Source: Sphagnum compactum (taxonomy: Eukaryota > Bryophyta > Sphagnopsida > Sphagnales). From it: a DNA stretch of 64,000 nt. The stretch is taken from NCBI GenBank assembly GCA_965153455.1, contig OZ234504.1, positions 4,216,001-4,280,000 of the forward strand. The letters are read 5' to 3'. Positions 12,011-23,580 of the stretch are shown in pieces. The notes below the pieces were generated by a model. It was not told where the DNA came from. It saw only the letters and a list, made by a program, of their open reading frames with translations, and made no database searches. Made by a program: the position numbers and the translations under genes. The first letter of the stretch is position 1; each line of letters opens with the position of its first letter.

Positions 12011-13892
12011 ATTTGAAACATCCCAGTTTGGTGAATCTCATAACTATAAAACAAAACAAAACAAATTTTTTTCCTTCATAGATAAATATAAAATTTCCAT
12101 GAAATCATCTTTATTTTTATTAATTTTCGAATAAGAGATTTAATTTTTACTTACTAAAACATTTTTAGTACTTACTTACATCATTTTTTCTAGTATTCAT
12201 GATGTTTTTTTGGTTCCTTTCATTATTTCAACATAATTTTTTTGGGATATTTTAAATTAATTTTTTTTTCCTACCATGCTTCCCAACAACCCCTAGTTTG
12301 AAAAATATATAAAATATAAAATATTTGTTTGCCTTCGTGTTCCCCTAGTGTTCGTGATGTTTTTTTATAAATTTATTGATGTCCTTTGACATTGTACACA
12401 ACACCTTCAACTCTCAATGTATTAATGCCCTTATTACTTAAAAAGAAAATGTTCAGGTCTAACCTATGCACCCCTAGTGTTTTCAATGTGCTTTTTCAAC
12501 AACCCTATTATTGATTGTTGTCATTTTGTTGTTTCTTGTTGACATTCTCATTTTTTATTTTTTATTTTTTGTTGTTTCTCATCTTTCACTATCCTTGGTG
12601 TGATTTAAGTGTGTTTTTATTGTTAACCAAGTTTAGGTCATTTTTTAATAGAAAAACATTGCATTGATTTGAATTTTGACTAAAGATGTTTGAATCTAAA
12701 AACACTTGTTAAATTGACATTTAAAGCTTTTAACAAATTAAATTAACATTAAAGCTTTTAACAAGTGTTTCTGAGCTTTTCACTTGTTTCAAGACATTGG
12801 TTTAGTAATAATCATAGAGGTTTAAAAGCTCAATTGTTTTTTGAAAAACAGGTAAAATCTTGACTAATTTAAAAAGAAGCCAAAGTCAAAAGAAGAAGTA
12901 TATTCTATTAATTTGAAAAGAGAAAATAATTATATTGAAAAAAAAATGTTTATCCATTCCAAGGAAAAGGTGGTTAGGAAGGACAAAATAAAATGTCTAT
13001 CCCCAAATCATGTGTGAAAGTGAAATTAAAAATTAGTTAGATGCCTCTTCTCATTAAATATTAATGAATTTGATGTTTAAAATGATTTTATTAAGTCTAA
13101 TTAATGTCATAAACATAAAATTCATTAAAAAATGTAAACTTGTCAACTTTGATCAAATCTTATCATTGATATTTCATTTTCAATGTTGATTTGAATATGT
13201 TTTTAATTTTGATTAAAAGGCGGTCATAAAAATATTACAATAAAATTTCAGTTGAAACTTAATGATTTCATTTTTAATATTTTATTTAATTAATGAAACT
13301 AATCATTAAAATGATATTACTTCTTATCATTAAATTATTTATTGAATAAAAAAAACCAAAATATTAGTTATTAAAACAAATGTCAATAATATAATTTTAA
13401 AATTATAATGGAATTTCATTTGTAATTTTGATTTTCACTACAAACCAAAAGTTATTATCATGTTAAATTGAGTGTTATCACTTGTTGGAATTATGAATAT
13501 TATGAAAATTAATCAGTATCAAATCCATTAAAAAATGTATGGATGTAGAATGTGATTTAATGGTTTTAAATATACCCAGACATTTTTTTCTTTCATATGA
13601 AACAAAATGTTGAAATTTAAGACATCTAAAACAATTTGCAATCATAATGTGCAAGTCAAAAACTTAAATTATAATTTTTAAATTCATCTTTCAAAACATA
13701 ACTAATGAATTATTTAATAAGTCGTTAAGTTTAAAGTGTTGACCATATTCAAAAGGAAGTGGTCATTCCAAAGGAGGTATAGGTATTCACAATTGGAAAA
13801 TATTCCAAAACATTTTAGTTGATATTTGACCAACGGGTGTTTAAAGGGGTTTTGAAGACAATATAGGTTTGCATTAGGATATGTGTAAAGGG
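12011..13892. other. Very AT-rich spacer
   Basis: Long AT-rich sequence with many TTTTT, AAATT and CATTAA words and no coding signal. A short direct repeat, AAAGCTTTTAACAA, occurs twice around 12,724-12,765. Nothing else supportable was seen. Confidence 0.5.
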
Positions 13893-14465
13893 GGCAATGG
13901 CGAAATTGTTTTATTGGGCTTTAGATGATTTCACATTTAACCTTGGAAACTGGAAGTGGAAAAGGCAAGTGGAGCTAATGAATTACATGGCCAAACAAGG
14001 GACGCAGTTAATTAAATCTAGGAGTTTTCTTGCCTGTGATGTGTTTGAAAAGTGGGAGGAATCCCTCCCCGATTTTTTTAGTTAAATTGGAAAGATGTCT
14101 AGAATAAACGTAAAGCCAAAAAATACTCAAGTTTGATGTGGTTCTTGTGGCACCAAACGTTTGTAGTTCTAGCTGGCAAGCCAACGCTAATCGCAACATC
14201 CCAATAGATTGCTCGTCCTGTGAGTATGCAACTTCAGAATCTATCACCCATAGTTCTAGTTTTGCTTAAGAGTTATTAAGGCATGGGAACTTGCTTTCTC
14301 ATTCTTTCCAATTTCGACTACTTCTAATCATTATTGGGTCTAAAAAAACCTTGAAGCTTGAACAATGTTTGTTTAACAAATTTCTACTTAATAGGATTAA
14401 AAAATTTATGGACCTTATTTAGAAGAGTCATTACGTGGGCCATTTGGAATGAAAGAAACAATCTA
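13893..14465 (+). pseudogene. L1-type LINE reverse transcriptase C-terminus, part 1
   Basis: Plus-strand fragments read like the end of a plant L1/LINE ORF2, the zf-RVT region. ALDDFTFNLGNWKWKRQ and FEKWEESLPDFF are followed, in changing frames, by KAKKYSSLMWFLWHQ and a Cys/His pattern DCSSCEYATSESITHS at about 14,192-14,250. After that come VIKAWELAFSFF at 14,265-14,310 and ITWAIWNERNN just before 14,465. Aromatic residues, an ESITH segment and a W-A-I-W-N-E-R-N ending are the usual order in this family. Several frameshifts show it is dead. A CACTA element interrupts it at 14,466. Confidence 0.7.
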
Positions 14466-14774
14466 CACTACTAGGAAATGCGTCCTAGTTCACTATGGGT
14501 TTCACTAGATTTTTGAGTGAATTTGGACAATTTTACCTAGTGAAATTGTTTAACCCCCTAGTGAACAGGGACCATTTGCTACGGACAATGCTTTGTTTCA
14601 CTAGTACCTAGTGAAACAAGGTTATTCTCAAGTGAAATACAAATTTACCAAACCATTCACTTGCTAGTTAATTAACTAACCAGTATGGAAATTAATTAAA
14701 TTTTAATTATTTAATATATAATACTATTGATAATTTCATTATTTTTAAAGCCTATTATTTATTGACATGTGTCA

Positions 14775-14809
14775 CTACCTACGCTAGGTTAAAAACCTAG
14801 CCTAGGTAG
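14775..14809. repeat. Short perfect-type hairpin
   Basis: CTACCTACGCTAGGTT and AACCTAGCCTAGGTAG are inverted repeats of 16 bp with one mismatch and a 3-base AAA loop, inside the CACTA element near its left end. Confidence 0.85.
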
Positions 14810-15269
14810 TTAGGTAGGCCACACAACACCACCCATGAGGTTTGGTCCTTTGACCTTTGGAATGGGGGCAAACACCTTTACCATCAAACCACCCCACTTG
14901 TTGTGATAATATGTTACATTACATTTTATTTATCAAATACTTTATTTTAAACATTACAAAAACATAAACTTTGAAAATTCATATCTTATTGAGATTTTAT
15001 TCAAATGAAATGATTCGAAATCTACTTTTTAAAAATATTTAATAATGTATATAATTACATTTGTTTCCTTTTGAAAGTTTCAAATCATTTGAACGAAAAA
15101 AAAGTTGAATATCATTATTCAATAACATTTCAATGACCATTCTTTTGAAAAAAAAAAGTTTAGTAAATGGATTTCCTTTTGTTAATATAATAATATTACA
15201 TATGTTAAACTACTTTCAATTATTATATGACTATTTTTCATTAATTTAAATTATTTCACCCTACATTAT

Positions 15270-16480
15270 TTACAGCTATTTATGGCTATTCTAAATTACT
15301 TTTGGTTATTTTTGGCTATTTCACCCTAGGCTACTTTTGGTTATTTTAAGTTATTTTTTGCTATTTTATGTTATTTCACCTTAGGCTATTTTCAGCTATT
15401 GTAAGGTTTTTTTGCTATTCTATGTTATTTTTGGCTATTGTAGATTATTTCAATTTAGATTACTTGCAGTTATTATAAATTATTTTTGGTTATTTTAACT
15501 TATTTCACCTTAAGCTATTTTCAGCTATTGTAAATTTTTTTTGTCTATTCTATGTTATTTTTTGCTATTGTAAATTATTTCAATTTAGACTACTTGTAAC
15601 TATTATAAATTACTATTGCCTGTTGAAAATTATTTCACCTTAAGTTATTTTCATTTATTATAAATTATTTCACCTTAGATTATTTTTGGTAATCTTAAGC
15701 AATTATAATATATGGCTATTGATTGTTCTTTTATTAGTGCTATTGGTGATTATTAATGGTTATTGGTACCTATTCTATTTGTGGTTATTAATGGTTTTTA
15801 GTGGTTATTCTATTAATAGTTGTTGGTGGTTATTCCATTAATGGCCCTTAGTAGTTTTTTCTATTGATGGCTATTATATGTATGGTTATTAGTGGCTATT
15901 ATATTAATGGCTACTGGTGGCTATTATATTAATGGCTACTGGTGGCTATTATATTAATGGATACTGGTGGCTATTATATTAATGGTTACTGGTGGCTATT
16001 CTATTAATGGCTATTGGTGGCTTTTCTATTAATGGTTATTCGTGATTAATGTATTAATGCTTATTGGTGGTTATTCTATTAATGGCTATTCGTGATTAAT
16101 GTATTAATGGTTATTGGTGGTTATTCTATTAATGGCTATTCATGATTAATGTATTAATGGATATGGGTGGTTATTCTACTAATGGTTATTCGTGATTAAT
16201 CTATTAATGGCTATTGGTGGTTATTCTGTTAATGGCTATTGGTGGCTATTCTATTAATGGCTGTTGTGTTTATTCTATTAATGGTTATTAATGATTATTC
16301 CGTTGTAAGCCATTGGTGGTTATTTTATTGGTGGTTATTGATGGCTATTTTATTAATGGTTATTGTATTATAAGTTATTGTTGGTTATTATATGTTATAT
16401 TACAAGTATTGGTAATTATTGTATTATAAATTATTGTTTGATATTCTATGATATAATATCATAGGCTATTGAAAGTTATT
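15270..16480. repeat. TATT-GGC degenerate minisatellite inside the CACTA element
   Basis: The interior of the CACTA element is built from variants of GGCTATT, GGTTATT, TTTTGGCTATT and TATTAATGG. Between about 15,870 and 16,290 they form clear 28-60 bp tandem units such as GGTGGCTATTATATTAATGG and GTGATTAATGTATTAATGG. The left part (15,270-15,700) uses TTTCACCTTA-type spacers. One strand is strongly T and G rich over more than 1 kb. Confidence 0.85.
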
Positions 16481-17114
16481 ATATTGTAGGGTATTTAAAA
16501 TTATTTTTCATAGGTTATTATTTTTCTATTCTAAGTTATTTTTACCTTAGGTCATTGTATTTTGTTTTAGATTATTTTAAAGTTATTATGCTTAGGATAA
16601 AATAATTTATAATAACATTAAGTAGAATGACCTTGAATAATTTAAAGTATAACTTGAAATAACATATATTAATTTTCAATAAAATAACCTAAGGTATAAC
16701 CTAAAATTAGTTGAATAATTTAATTTTAAATAATTTAAAAGTTTATAATAAACTAGTTAAGATACTTTAATATAAAATAACATATAATAATTTAGGGTAC
16801 AATAATTTATAATAGCCTATAACAACATAAAATATAAGTTAGAATAACTAAAGTAGCTTAAAATAATATAGGGTATATCATAAAGTAATATAGATAGAAT
16901 ATTTTAGAAAACATAGAAATAAACCCATTTGTTATAGTAAATTGTAATAGTGAATTATGTTAACTAGAAATGAAACATGATGTCTACATAGTGATATTAT
17001 AATGAAATAATTTTTACTAGGTGAAATCAGTAAAATGCAATGAAGTTATTTCACTTTTAAGATCCCATAGTGATTTAAGCTAGTAAATTACACCCCACTT
17101 TGGTAGTAATGCTA

Positions 17115-17340
17115 GTTTTCAACAACAATAGGTGACATTCATGAAGCCAAACTCCAGAAAGTCATGTGAAAAGGCTATTGATGAATGGAAGCTTGAATGG
17201 CAATATGCGTTGCAACAAATTCAAAAGAACCTAGACAATGAAAATATAATCTTAAAATCCTTTAATGGGGTTTAAGGTTTGCATCATGCTATTCGCGTGA
17301 TGGCTAGAAGGTTAAATGGTGTTATCAACCACCTTTGAAT
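17115..17340 (+). pseudogene. L1-type LINE fragment, part 2 (right of the CACTA insertion)
   Basis: Immediately after the target duplication the reading continues as VFNNN and then, in broken frames, HVKRLLMNGSLNGN. This fits the short tail that follows the WAIWNERN segment in LINE ORF2 proteins. It belongs with 13,893-14,465 and would have been contiguous before the insertion. Its 3' end cannot be fixed; no clear poly-A tail or target duplication was found. Confidence 0.55.
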
Positions 17341-20300
17341 GGTAATATTTCTTGGTAAACTTTCGGGCTTTGGTTGATTTGGGTTTGTTTTCCCTTGGTC
17401 CCTCTACTTTTTCAGTATGGTGTTTTTCTATGCAATGGTCTTTCCATTTTTTTCAAAAGAAAAAAACCTTTGATTGATCCATAACCATAACATTTTTGCT
17501 TGCAGGTTCTAAATGTTTTATAGTTACCCAATTTAATTGGGTTGTGTCTTTTGGGTGACATGGTAGGAATTTTTTCCATTTACACATTGGTCTTAATTTT
17601 TTTGGTAAAAAATTGCATTGTGGATCAATCCACATTATATTAATGTAATACCATACCCATGATTAATAGTCAACAAATATTGTCAAAATATTTTTTTGTT
17701 CAAAAATGGTGGTATGGCAGTCCCATTTTGAATATTTTGAAATTTAAATAGTAAGCAATTATTATTGCTGAGTATTTAATATTTTAAGAATAAAATGTGT
17801 CAACCCAATGTTTTTGGATTGTTACTTAGAAACAATGGGTGCAAGGTTCAATTTTCTAAAATTTTGGCATTGTGATATTAGATTTTTTTTGTTGTTTGCC
17901 CCTTAAAAAATGAATTAACACTAAACACCAAACATAGCCATGATAGTTTGCTTAAGTTTTTTCATCCACTTTATCTTAGTTTCAACCCCAAATCTAATGC
18001 CAAGTAAATCATGCTTGATAAAGGACATAATTCATGTAATTTGCACCAAATTGAAGAAACTAATAAATAGTGAAAATTAAATTGATCAACCATAAACTTG
18101 GAATTTACCAATTTTTTATTGGGCACTAAAAGTATTCCATAACTAATCTATATTTACTTAATTCCTTTTCAATTCTAAAACTTCAACATGTGCTTTAGAT
18201 GACAAAGAATTGAATAAAATTACAAATGTATTATGGCCCATCAAATTTGTGCCCAATAAATTTATTAAAGGTGGGATGGAGAATGAAATTGGGGCATGAC
18301 TTGGAGACAAATATTTGATTTTATGTTTTTGCGGGGATTAGTTGGTAGGCCTAACGAGGAAAACATTGAGGCATATATTGCAAGTAGCCATTGTTATGGT
18401 CACCTTTTTATACAAAAATTCTTAAATGTTTTGGATGGACTTCAACTTTTGGTAACATGTAAAGGACCCTTCACCACCCTTTAATCATAAAGGTTTTTCA
18501 AGTCAATAGGCACAATTATTAGATATGGATTCAAGATTGTCCTCCCCTCCCCCCCCCCCCCCCCCCCCCCCCCCCACCCCCTCCCATCTTTTCTTGGACA
18601 CACGTCACAAAATGTGTCTTCTCCATTTATTTCCATCTTGGTTAAAATTCAAGACAATATGAATTAGTGGTTTCAAGCTATGAACATGTGAAATGAAGTT
18701 ATTATTATGAAATGAGAATCTTGAATGAAAATGGATGGTCCAACATGTGCATAATCTTGGGTGCCTATATCCCAGCTTAACATGTGTTTTGACACCTTTA
18801 AAAATTGAAGCCCTGAAATGCAGAATAATCCAACTTTCTATGAGAATATATAGACAAATTAAATTATCTTTTGTGATTAAATTATTTTGAATCATACTCC
18901 CCACATCGATATACGTACCCATATCAAGTTTCAAGTCCATCTAAGGAAATCCACAATCCCTTATTATTCCTTTAATAGATTTATCGCTTTTTTGCATGCG
19001 TAATGTACACAACAAAAGCATTCTATATGCACATAACATTTATATAAAATTTATATTGAAATGGATTCAATTATAACATTGAATGATTTGGTGAAAGTGG
19101 ACATTCTTTTTTTTCTTGCAACAATAATAAATATTTGTCATTTCTATTCCCATTCGTTTTGAGTTATTTGTGTGTTGTTGCTATTGGATTAATTTTATCC
19201 TACCATGCCTTAAAGCCAAGATCATGCATCCACTTGGGTTCTATGCTTTTTTGACAAGGATCATGCATTCACTTGGGTTTCCAATACCTTAACATTGCAA
19301 GTAGCTTGGACCTTGAAATTGAAAATAGGTTATTTTCAAAACACACGCACATAAAAATTTTGTAAGTTAAAATTAACTTAAGAGATTAAGCATTTTGACT
19401 TATAACTCTAGAAGTGGGAAGAGGAGGCAGATGAGTTGATAGTCCACTTATTTCAAAGACCATTGTTAAGCATCCCATTTGATTGCATTAATGTGCAATT
19501 GTGATTCACTTGTGTTTTTAATCACATGTCAAGGAGTACAAATTGTTATATGAAGTGAATGAGACATTTTGAAGTCCGATTATGTCCAATATTGAGTAAA
19601 ATCAATGTAAGTATCATGGCATGAACCTAATGAATTTTGCACTTTGCACTTTTATTATCGATCGATCTTAAGTAGCCAAAAAAAAAAAGTAAGCCTTTAG
19701 CATTGAAATGGTTAGAACTTTGATAGGACTTGTTTCCTTTCATTTTCCTTCTCCTTGTCTCATTGTCACATATCAAAAAATCTATACATACATACATATA
19801 CACATACATATGTAAATTTAATATATGTACATATTCCACACACACATGTTTAGCATGGTTACATCATGTGCAAAAGACCCTGGCAGAATTCTCCATGAGG
19901 ATTGATTGTGGAGTCACTCCATGATGATTGCATTGGTTGCAAGGTGGAAGTGTTTCTAAGGACTCCACATAGCCTACCTCTTTTCCCTCTCTCTCTCTCT
20001 CCCCCTTTGGATAAGTTTGAACAGGTAGATATCTTCCTATCTAAGCCATCCAGCACAAAAGTGGTTTTGTTTGTGCCTGAAGTGGGCAGTTAGGCATTTT
20101 CTCTGTTTGATGTTAGGTGTCAAGCTCTCAAGTTTTGAGGTGAAAGTGAGGTGAATTATATACCTCATGAACTGAGGACCCATGGACTTGTGGAGATAAC
20201 AATGGTTTTTTTTAAGGGAGATGACCAATTCATGTGTTGTGCTTGCCAAGCCTTCAAGGGCTTTCATCCAGCAGAAAAAGGTAGAGCTTGGGGGATGATT

Positions 20301-20513
20301 CCATCAAAAGCTTTGCTTCTACTTACCAGCAAATAAGACACTTGGTGTCTGCTTCACTTTACACAAAAGCTGCAACTGGGGGTTGCTTGTTGTGTTCCCA
20401 ATGTATCCATAAATCCATGACTCTTCTTTACTGGTTCTTTTGCAGCTTTTGATTCTTTGTTTACATCATGGGTCCACATGTAAAAATTTTGAGCTAGTTT
20501 TGACACACTTTTG
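17341..20513. other. No gene recognised
   Basis: AT-rich spacer with a long homopolymer of C at 18,549-18,575, CA/TA-type microsatellite DNA at 19,786-19,850, and a CT run at 19,988-20,005. The part at 20,040-20,340 is somewhat richer in GC and has short open frames on both strands, but I recognise no domain, so no gene is called. Confidence 0.5.
18549..18575. repeat. Poly-C tract of about 27
   Basis: An uninterrupted run of about 27 C followed by an ACCCCC tail. The exact length in the genome is uncertain because such runs are easily misassembled. Confidence 0.8.
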
Positions 20514-20619
20514 TTGTGCTCTTGTCAAAAGTAACTTGGGTTTGGACATAGACCAAAAAAAAAGAAAAAAAGAAAAAGGTTCTATGTCCAAATCCAAGTT
20601 ACTTTCGACAAGAGCACAA
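20514..20619. repeat. Near-perfect 41-bp-arm hairpin (foldback element or small-RNA precursor)
   Basis: The left arm (20,514-20,554) starts TTGTGCTCTTGTCAAAAGTA and ends GGACATAGACC. The right arm (20,579-20,619) is its reverse complement with about three mismatches, running from GGTTCTATGTCC to GAGCACAA. The loop of about 24 bases is almost pure A with a few G. Pairing of this length and quality in a single-copy setting fits either a very short foldback transposon or a young microRNA-like hairpin. No target-site duplication is evident. Confidence 0.85.
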
Positions 20620-21190
20620 ACTCTTGTTAACAAGAGAATCAAGATGCTCTAAGTTGGCTTACAAGAGGTTGTTAATTTGGGTTTTTTGCACATAGAGCAA
20701 CTTATTAGGGCATCTTCGGCCACACCCACCCACTATTAGGGCCTCTATTCTTATGTAAGCGTATCCAACGGACTGTGTCAAATTATTCCCTCATCCCGAT
20801 TCCTCATCCATAATAAGCATGAAAAAAAGTGGACAATATATAAAGTGAGAGACTAATTAAAATATCATAACCCACCTCACTAAAGAGTAAAATCCTTATG
20901 GTTGGCCAATGAAAAACAATTACATCCTTTTGCTAGCCCTCTCTAGTAGGGCATTATTTATTTTGACGGCACTAATTTGGAAGGTCCAAATTGAGTTTCC
21001 CATCACCTAATTGACTCCCATACTCAATCCAAATTATAGTGTACAAGCCATTTTAGTGCTATGGGTTGAGATGCTCTTAAAAGTAACATCATCTTTTGGG
21101 TTTTCAACATGGTCCCCTCATTATTTACATTAGTGTATGTGCTCTTGGAGGTGAGGCTTTTGATGTTTTACAACTCCCCAAAAATTAAAA

Positions 21191-21192
21191 AC

Positions 21193-21237
<45 letters not shown>

Positions 21238-21238
21238 T
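21191..21238. repeat. Compound (CT)n(CA)n microsatellite
   Basis: About 13 CT units pass directly into about 10 CA units. Confidence 0.9.
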
Positions 21239-21971
21239 TTCTCTCTCTTCAAAAGCAAGTTTTGACACCATATTATTGTCTTAATTGGACGATACAATGT
21301 CACTAACATCCCTTGATTCCATTTCCTATATGAAGTTCACTCAATACCATCCCATTTTTAACATACTCTCTATTTTTTTTTCATGTGCAGTTTTTTTAAA
21401 AATAAAAGTTCTAGATTAGAATTTTCAAAAAAAGGGGTCTAAGTTAGTAGTCCCTTGAGTTTAATTTTTTTTAATAAATAAAAAAAATTGAGATAATTTG
21501 GACGGCCTTAGTTCGACCATTGCACCACGCCAATTGTTAAAAATTGTTGGGTTCCACTTTTCCACAACGGTCCGTGTTGTCATAAGCCTATGCAGTTCTG
21601 TAAACACAAGTTCCATGTGTGAGACGAGTACCACCCATTTCAAGACTTTTGGTAACCGAAATAAATAGTCCCAAGAATCTTGGCATCGTTTTCAAAAGCA
21701 AGCAATAGATCCATCCCATGTGAATTTTGCCACCCCCCAACCCACGCACGGACCCTTCCGTCCCTCTCTCTTGGAACTTGGAAGAGTGGCCCCCTCCCCC
21801 CCCCCCCCCCCAATTAGCCATAGGGAGCTCACAACCCAAAGTGCCTCCAATGGGAGCCTTACCATGTTTAAAAATGTGTTGGAATCATTAAAAAAAGAGA
21901 AAAGAAAAAAAGGCAACCGTGTCAAAAATCCACTACTCAAAACAATGTGATCAACATTGATGACGCACGAA

Positions 21972-22215
21972 AGCCCGTCCGTGGTGGCCATGGCCCGTCC
22001 GTAGTGGCCATGGTGGGGTGAAGAAATCCACCACCCTCGTTTTGTAAAGCCATTATTTTGGCATCTTGTGTGGGCGTACTTCGAAAATTTTCCACCAAAG
22101 TTTTGTATTTCTCGACAACATAACTAACATGTGTTCAAAGTCACGCAATAAGATCCATACACGGAACAAGTCGGGCTTCCGCATAAGATCCATACACGGA
22201 ACAAGTCGGGCGTCC
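21972..22215. repeat. Two small tandem duplications
   Basis: At 21,972-22,013 a 21-bp unit (CCCGTCCGTGGTGGCCATGG and its variant CCCGTCCGTAGTGGCCATGG) occurs twice. At about 22,147-22,215 a unit of about 36 bp, beginning ATAAGATCCATACACGGAAC and containing AAGTCGGGC, occurs twice. Both are richer in CpG than the surroundings. Confidence 0.85.
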
Positions 22216-23164
22216 GACTCCAATGAGAAAAAAAAAAGATCCATATTGTTGTTCCATTTTTTGTCCAAACATGAACATGAACCACATGTGGTAACCAGTG
22301 TTGTATTGGTATATAGGTCATACATACATACCATGGTATAGTAATACTGGTAAGAGTAATGGATATGTCATACCCATACAGCATGGGTATGATGATCCCA
22401 TTCACATACTTCAAATTTATCCATACTACTACATACTACAAATAAGTCAAGTTAAACTTACCATGGTTACTACCTGACCTGACTGGTTGTTCATTTTTGC
22501 AAAAATTATGATTCTTACCAAAATTCCCATTCTTGGGATTTTTGTTATCCTTTGGTAAGAGGAAGAAGCTTCGTAATGATACTTTTACATAACATTTCAG
22601 TTTAGTCGAAGTAGTGAGAAGAATTTGGAGCTAACAATTTTCCTAGTTTTGGCATTTAATGTTCGTAGATTGTTAATTTCATTTTGTCATTTTGTAATAA
22701 TATGCAACTCAAATTTAACTTAACATAGCAATATTTATATTCCCATAATAATAAATATTAAAAATAAAATTATATTTATATCATTTAGGTAAGTTTGCCT
22801 AGCAAAGTGAGTACCTAGTCACTTTGCTAGATTTGCTATAAATTGGGTTTACAAACTTACATAGCTTCTACATACTATGTAAGTCAAGATTGCCATTTTA
22901 ATTAAGTTCCAAAAATTCCCCTTTCTCCAAAAGCCATTTTAATTAACAAGGAAACTCAATCCAAAGGTACAAAAAGCAACAACATTTTTGGGTTTTTTTT
23001 GTAGTTACCAAAACCAAAAAATGGGTCAAACCTAGAACCCTAATTTTTTGTTGGGTGTGAAAAAAAAAAGGTGTAATTTATGCTCTTCCACTTTTCCTAA
23101 AGGCCAAACAAAAGGCCTAACTAAGAAAAGGCATAATAAAAAAAAAAGGTGTCAAATTCCACCT

Positions 23165-23386
23165 CAAGTTGTTATGTTGGATTATGTGGACCCACCATCC
23201 ACCAATGCATCATCCATTGGAAACCCATTACGACATTATCATCCATTGTGGATGAACTAGAGTTGAGTCACCAAGGCCAATTCCACCTCATTACTAACCT
23301 ATCCTCTAAACTCTCCTACTTCTTCTCTCTTCTCATACTTTTAAGGTAACTACTACCTATGGAATGTAATTGGGTTAAGCATCATT

Positions 23387-23428
<42 letters not shown>

Positions 23429-23580
23429 TAGGAAATGTAATAGGTAGGTACCTACCTCCCTATGTAGATAGGTAGGTTGGTTGAGCACTTAGTGGTAACT
23501 AAGTAGGTAGATGGATGGATGTGGATGATTAGTGTATATCTAATTTCATAGTGGGTTAGCTATGGGATAGGAATCCAAAA
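23165..23580. repeat. Dispersed repeat R2, copy 1, with a TA microsatellite
   Basis: The landmarks CACCAATGCATCATCCATTGG, CTCCTACTTCTTCT, TAGGTAGGAAATGTAATAGG, AAGTAGGTAGATGGAT and GTTAGCTATGGGATAGGAAT recur in the same order at 54,960-55,250. A (TA)n run at 23,390-23,426 interrupts this copy only. Short GGTA/TACC palindromes such as AGGTAGGTACCTACCT lie within it. Confidence 0.65.

Larger units (their letters stand above)
14466..17111. mobile_element. Non-autonomous CACTA (En/Spm) transposon with CTA target duplication
   Basis: The left end reads CACTACTAGGAAATG from 14,466. The right end, on the opposite strand from 17,111, reads CATTACTACCAAAGT, matching the first 13 bases at 10 positions. 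The trinucleotide CTA flanks both sides (14,463-14,465 and 17,112-17,114), the 3-bp target duplication typical of CACTA elements. Subterminal regions are packed with TTCACTA, CTAGTGAA and TAGTGA words in both orientations, as expected for transposase-binding repeats. The 2.65-kb interior has no transposase, only AT-rich and repetitive DNA, so it would have depended on an autonomous partner. Joining the flanks restores a continuous LINE reading into VFNNN, which supports the boundaries. Confidence 0.8.
20620..23164. other. Spacer with short repeats, no gene recognised
   Basis: No gene recognised. The interval holds a CT/CA microsatellite, a 17-C run (about 21,796-21,811), two small tandem duplications listed separately, and TACATAC/CCATAC-rich DNA at 22,320-22,440. 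An opposite-strand relation exists between GATGCTCTAAGTTGG (20,641) and later GATGCTCTTAAAAG (21,070) words, but it is too short to interpret. Confidence 0.45.

Noticed and set aside
21720-21950. Open frames on both strands around the poly-C/poly-G run
   Set aside because: They are driven by the homopolymer and have no recognisable domain or splice context.
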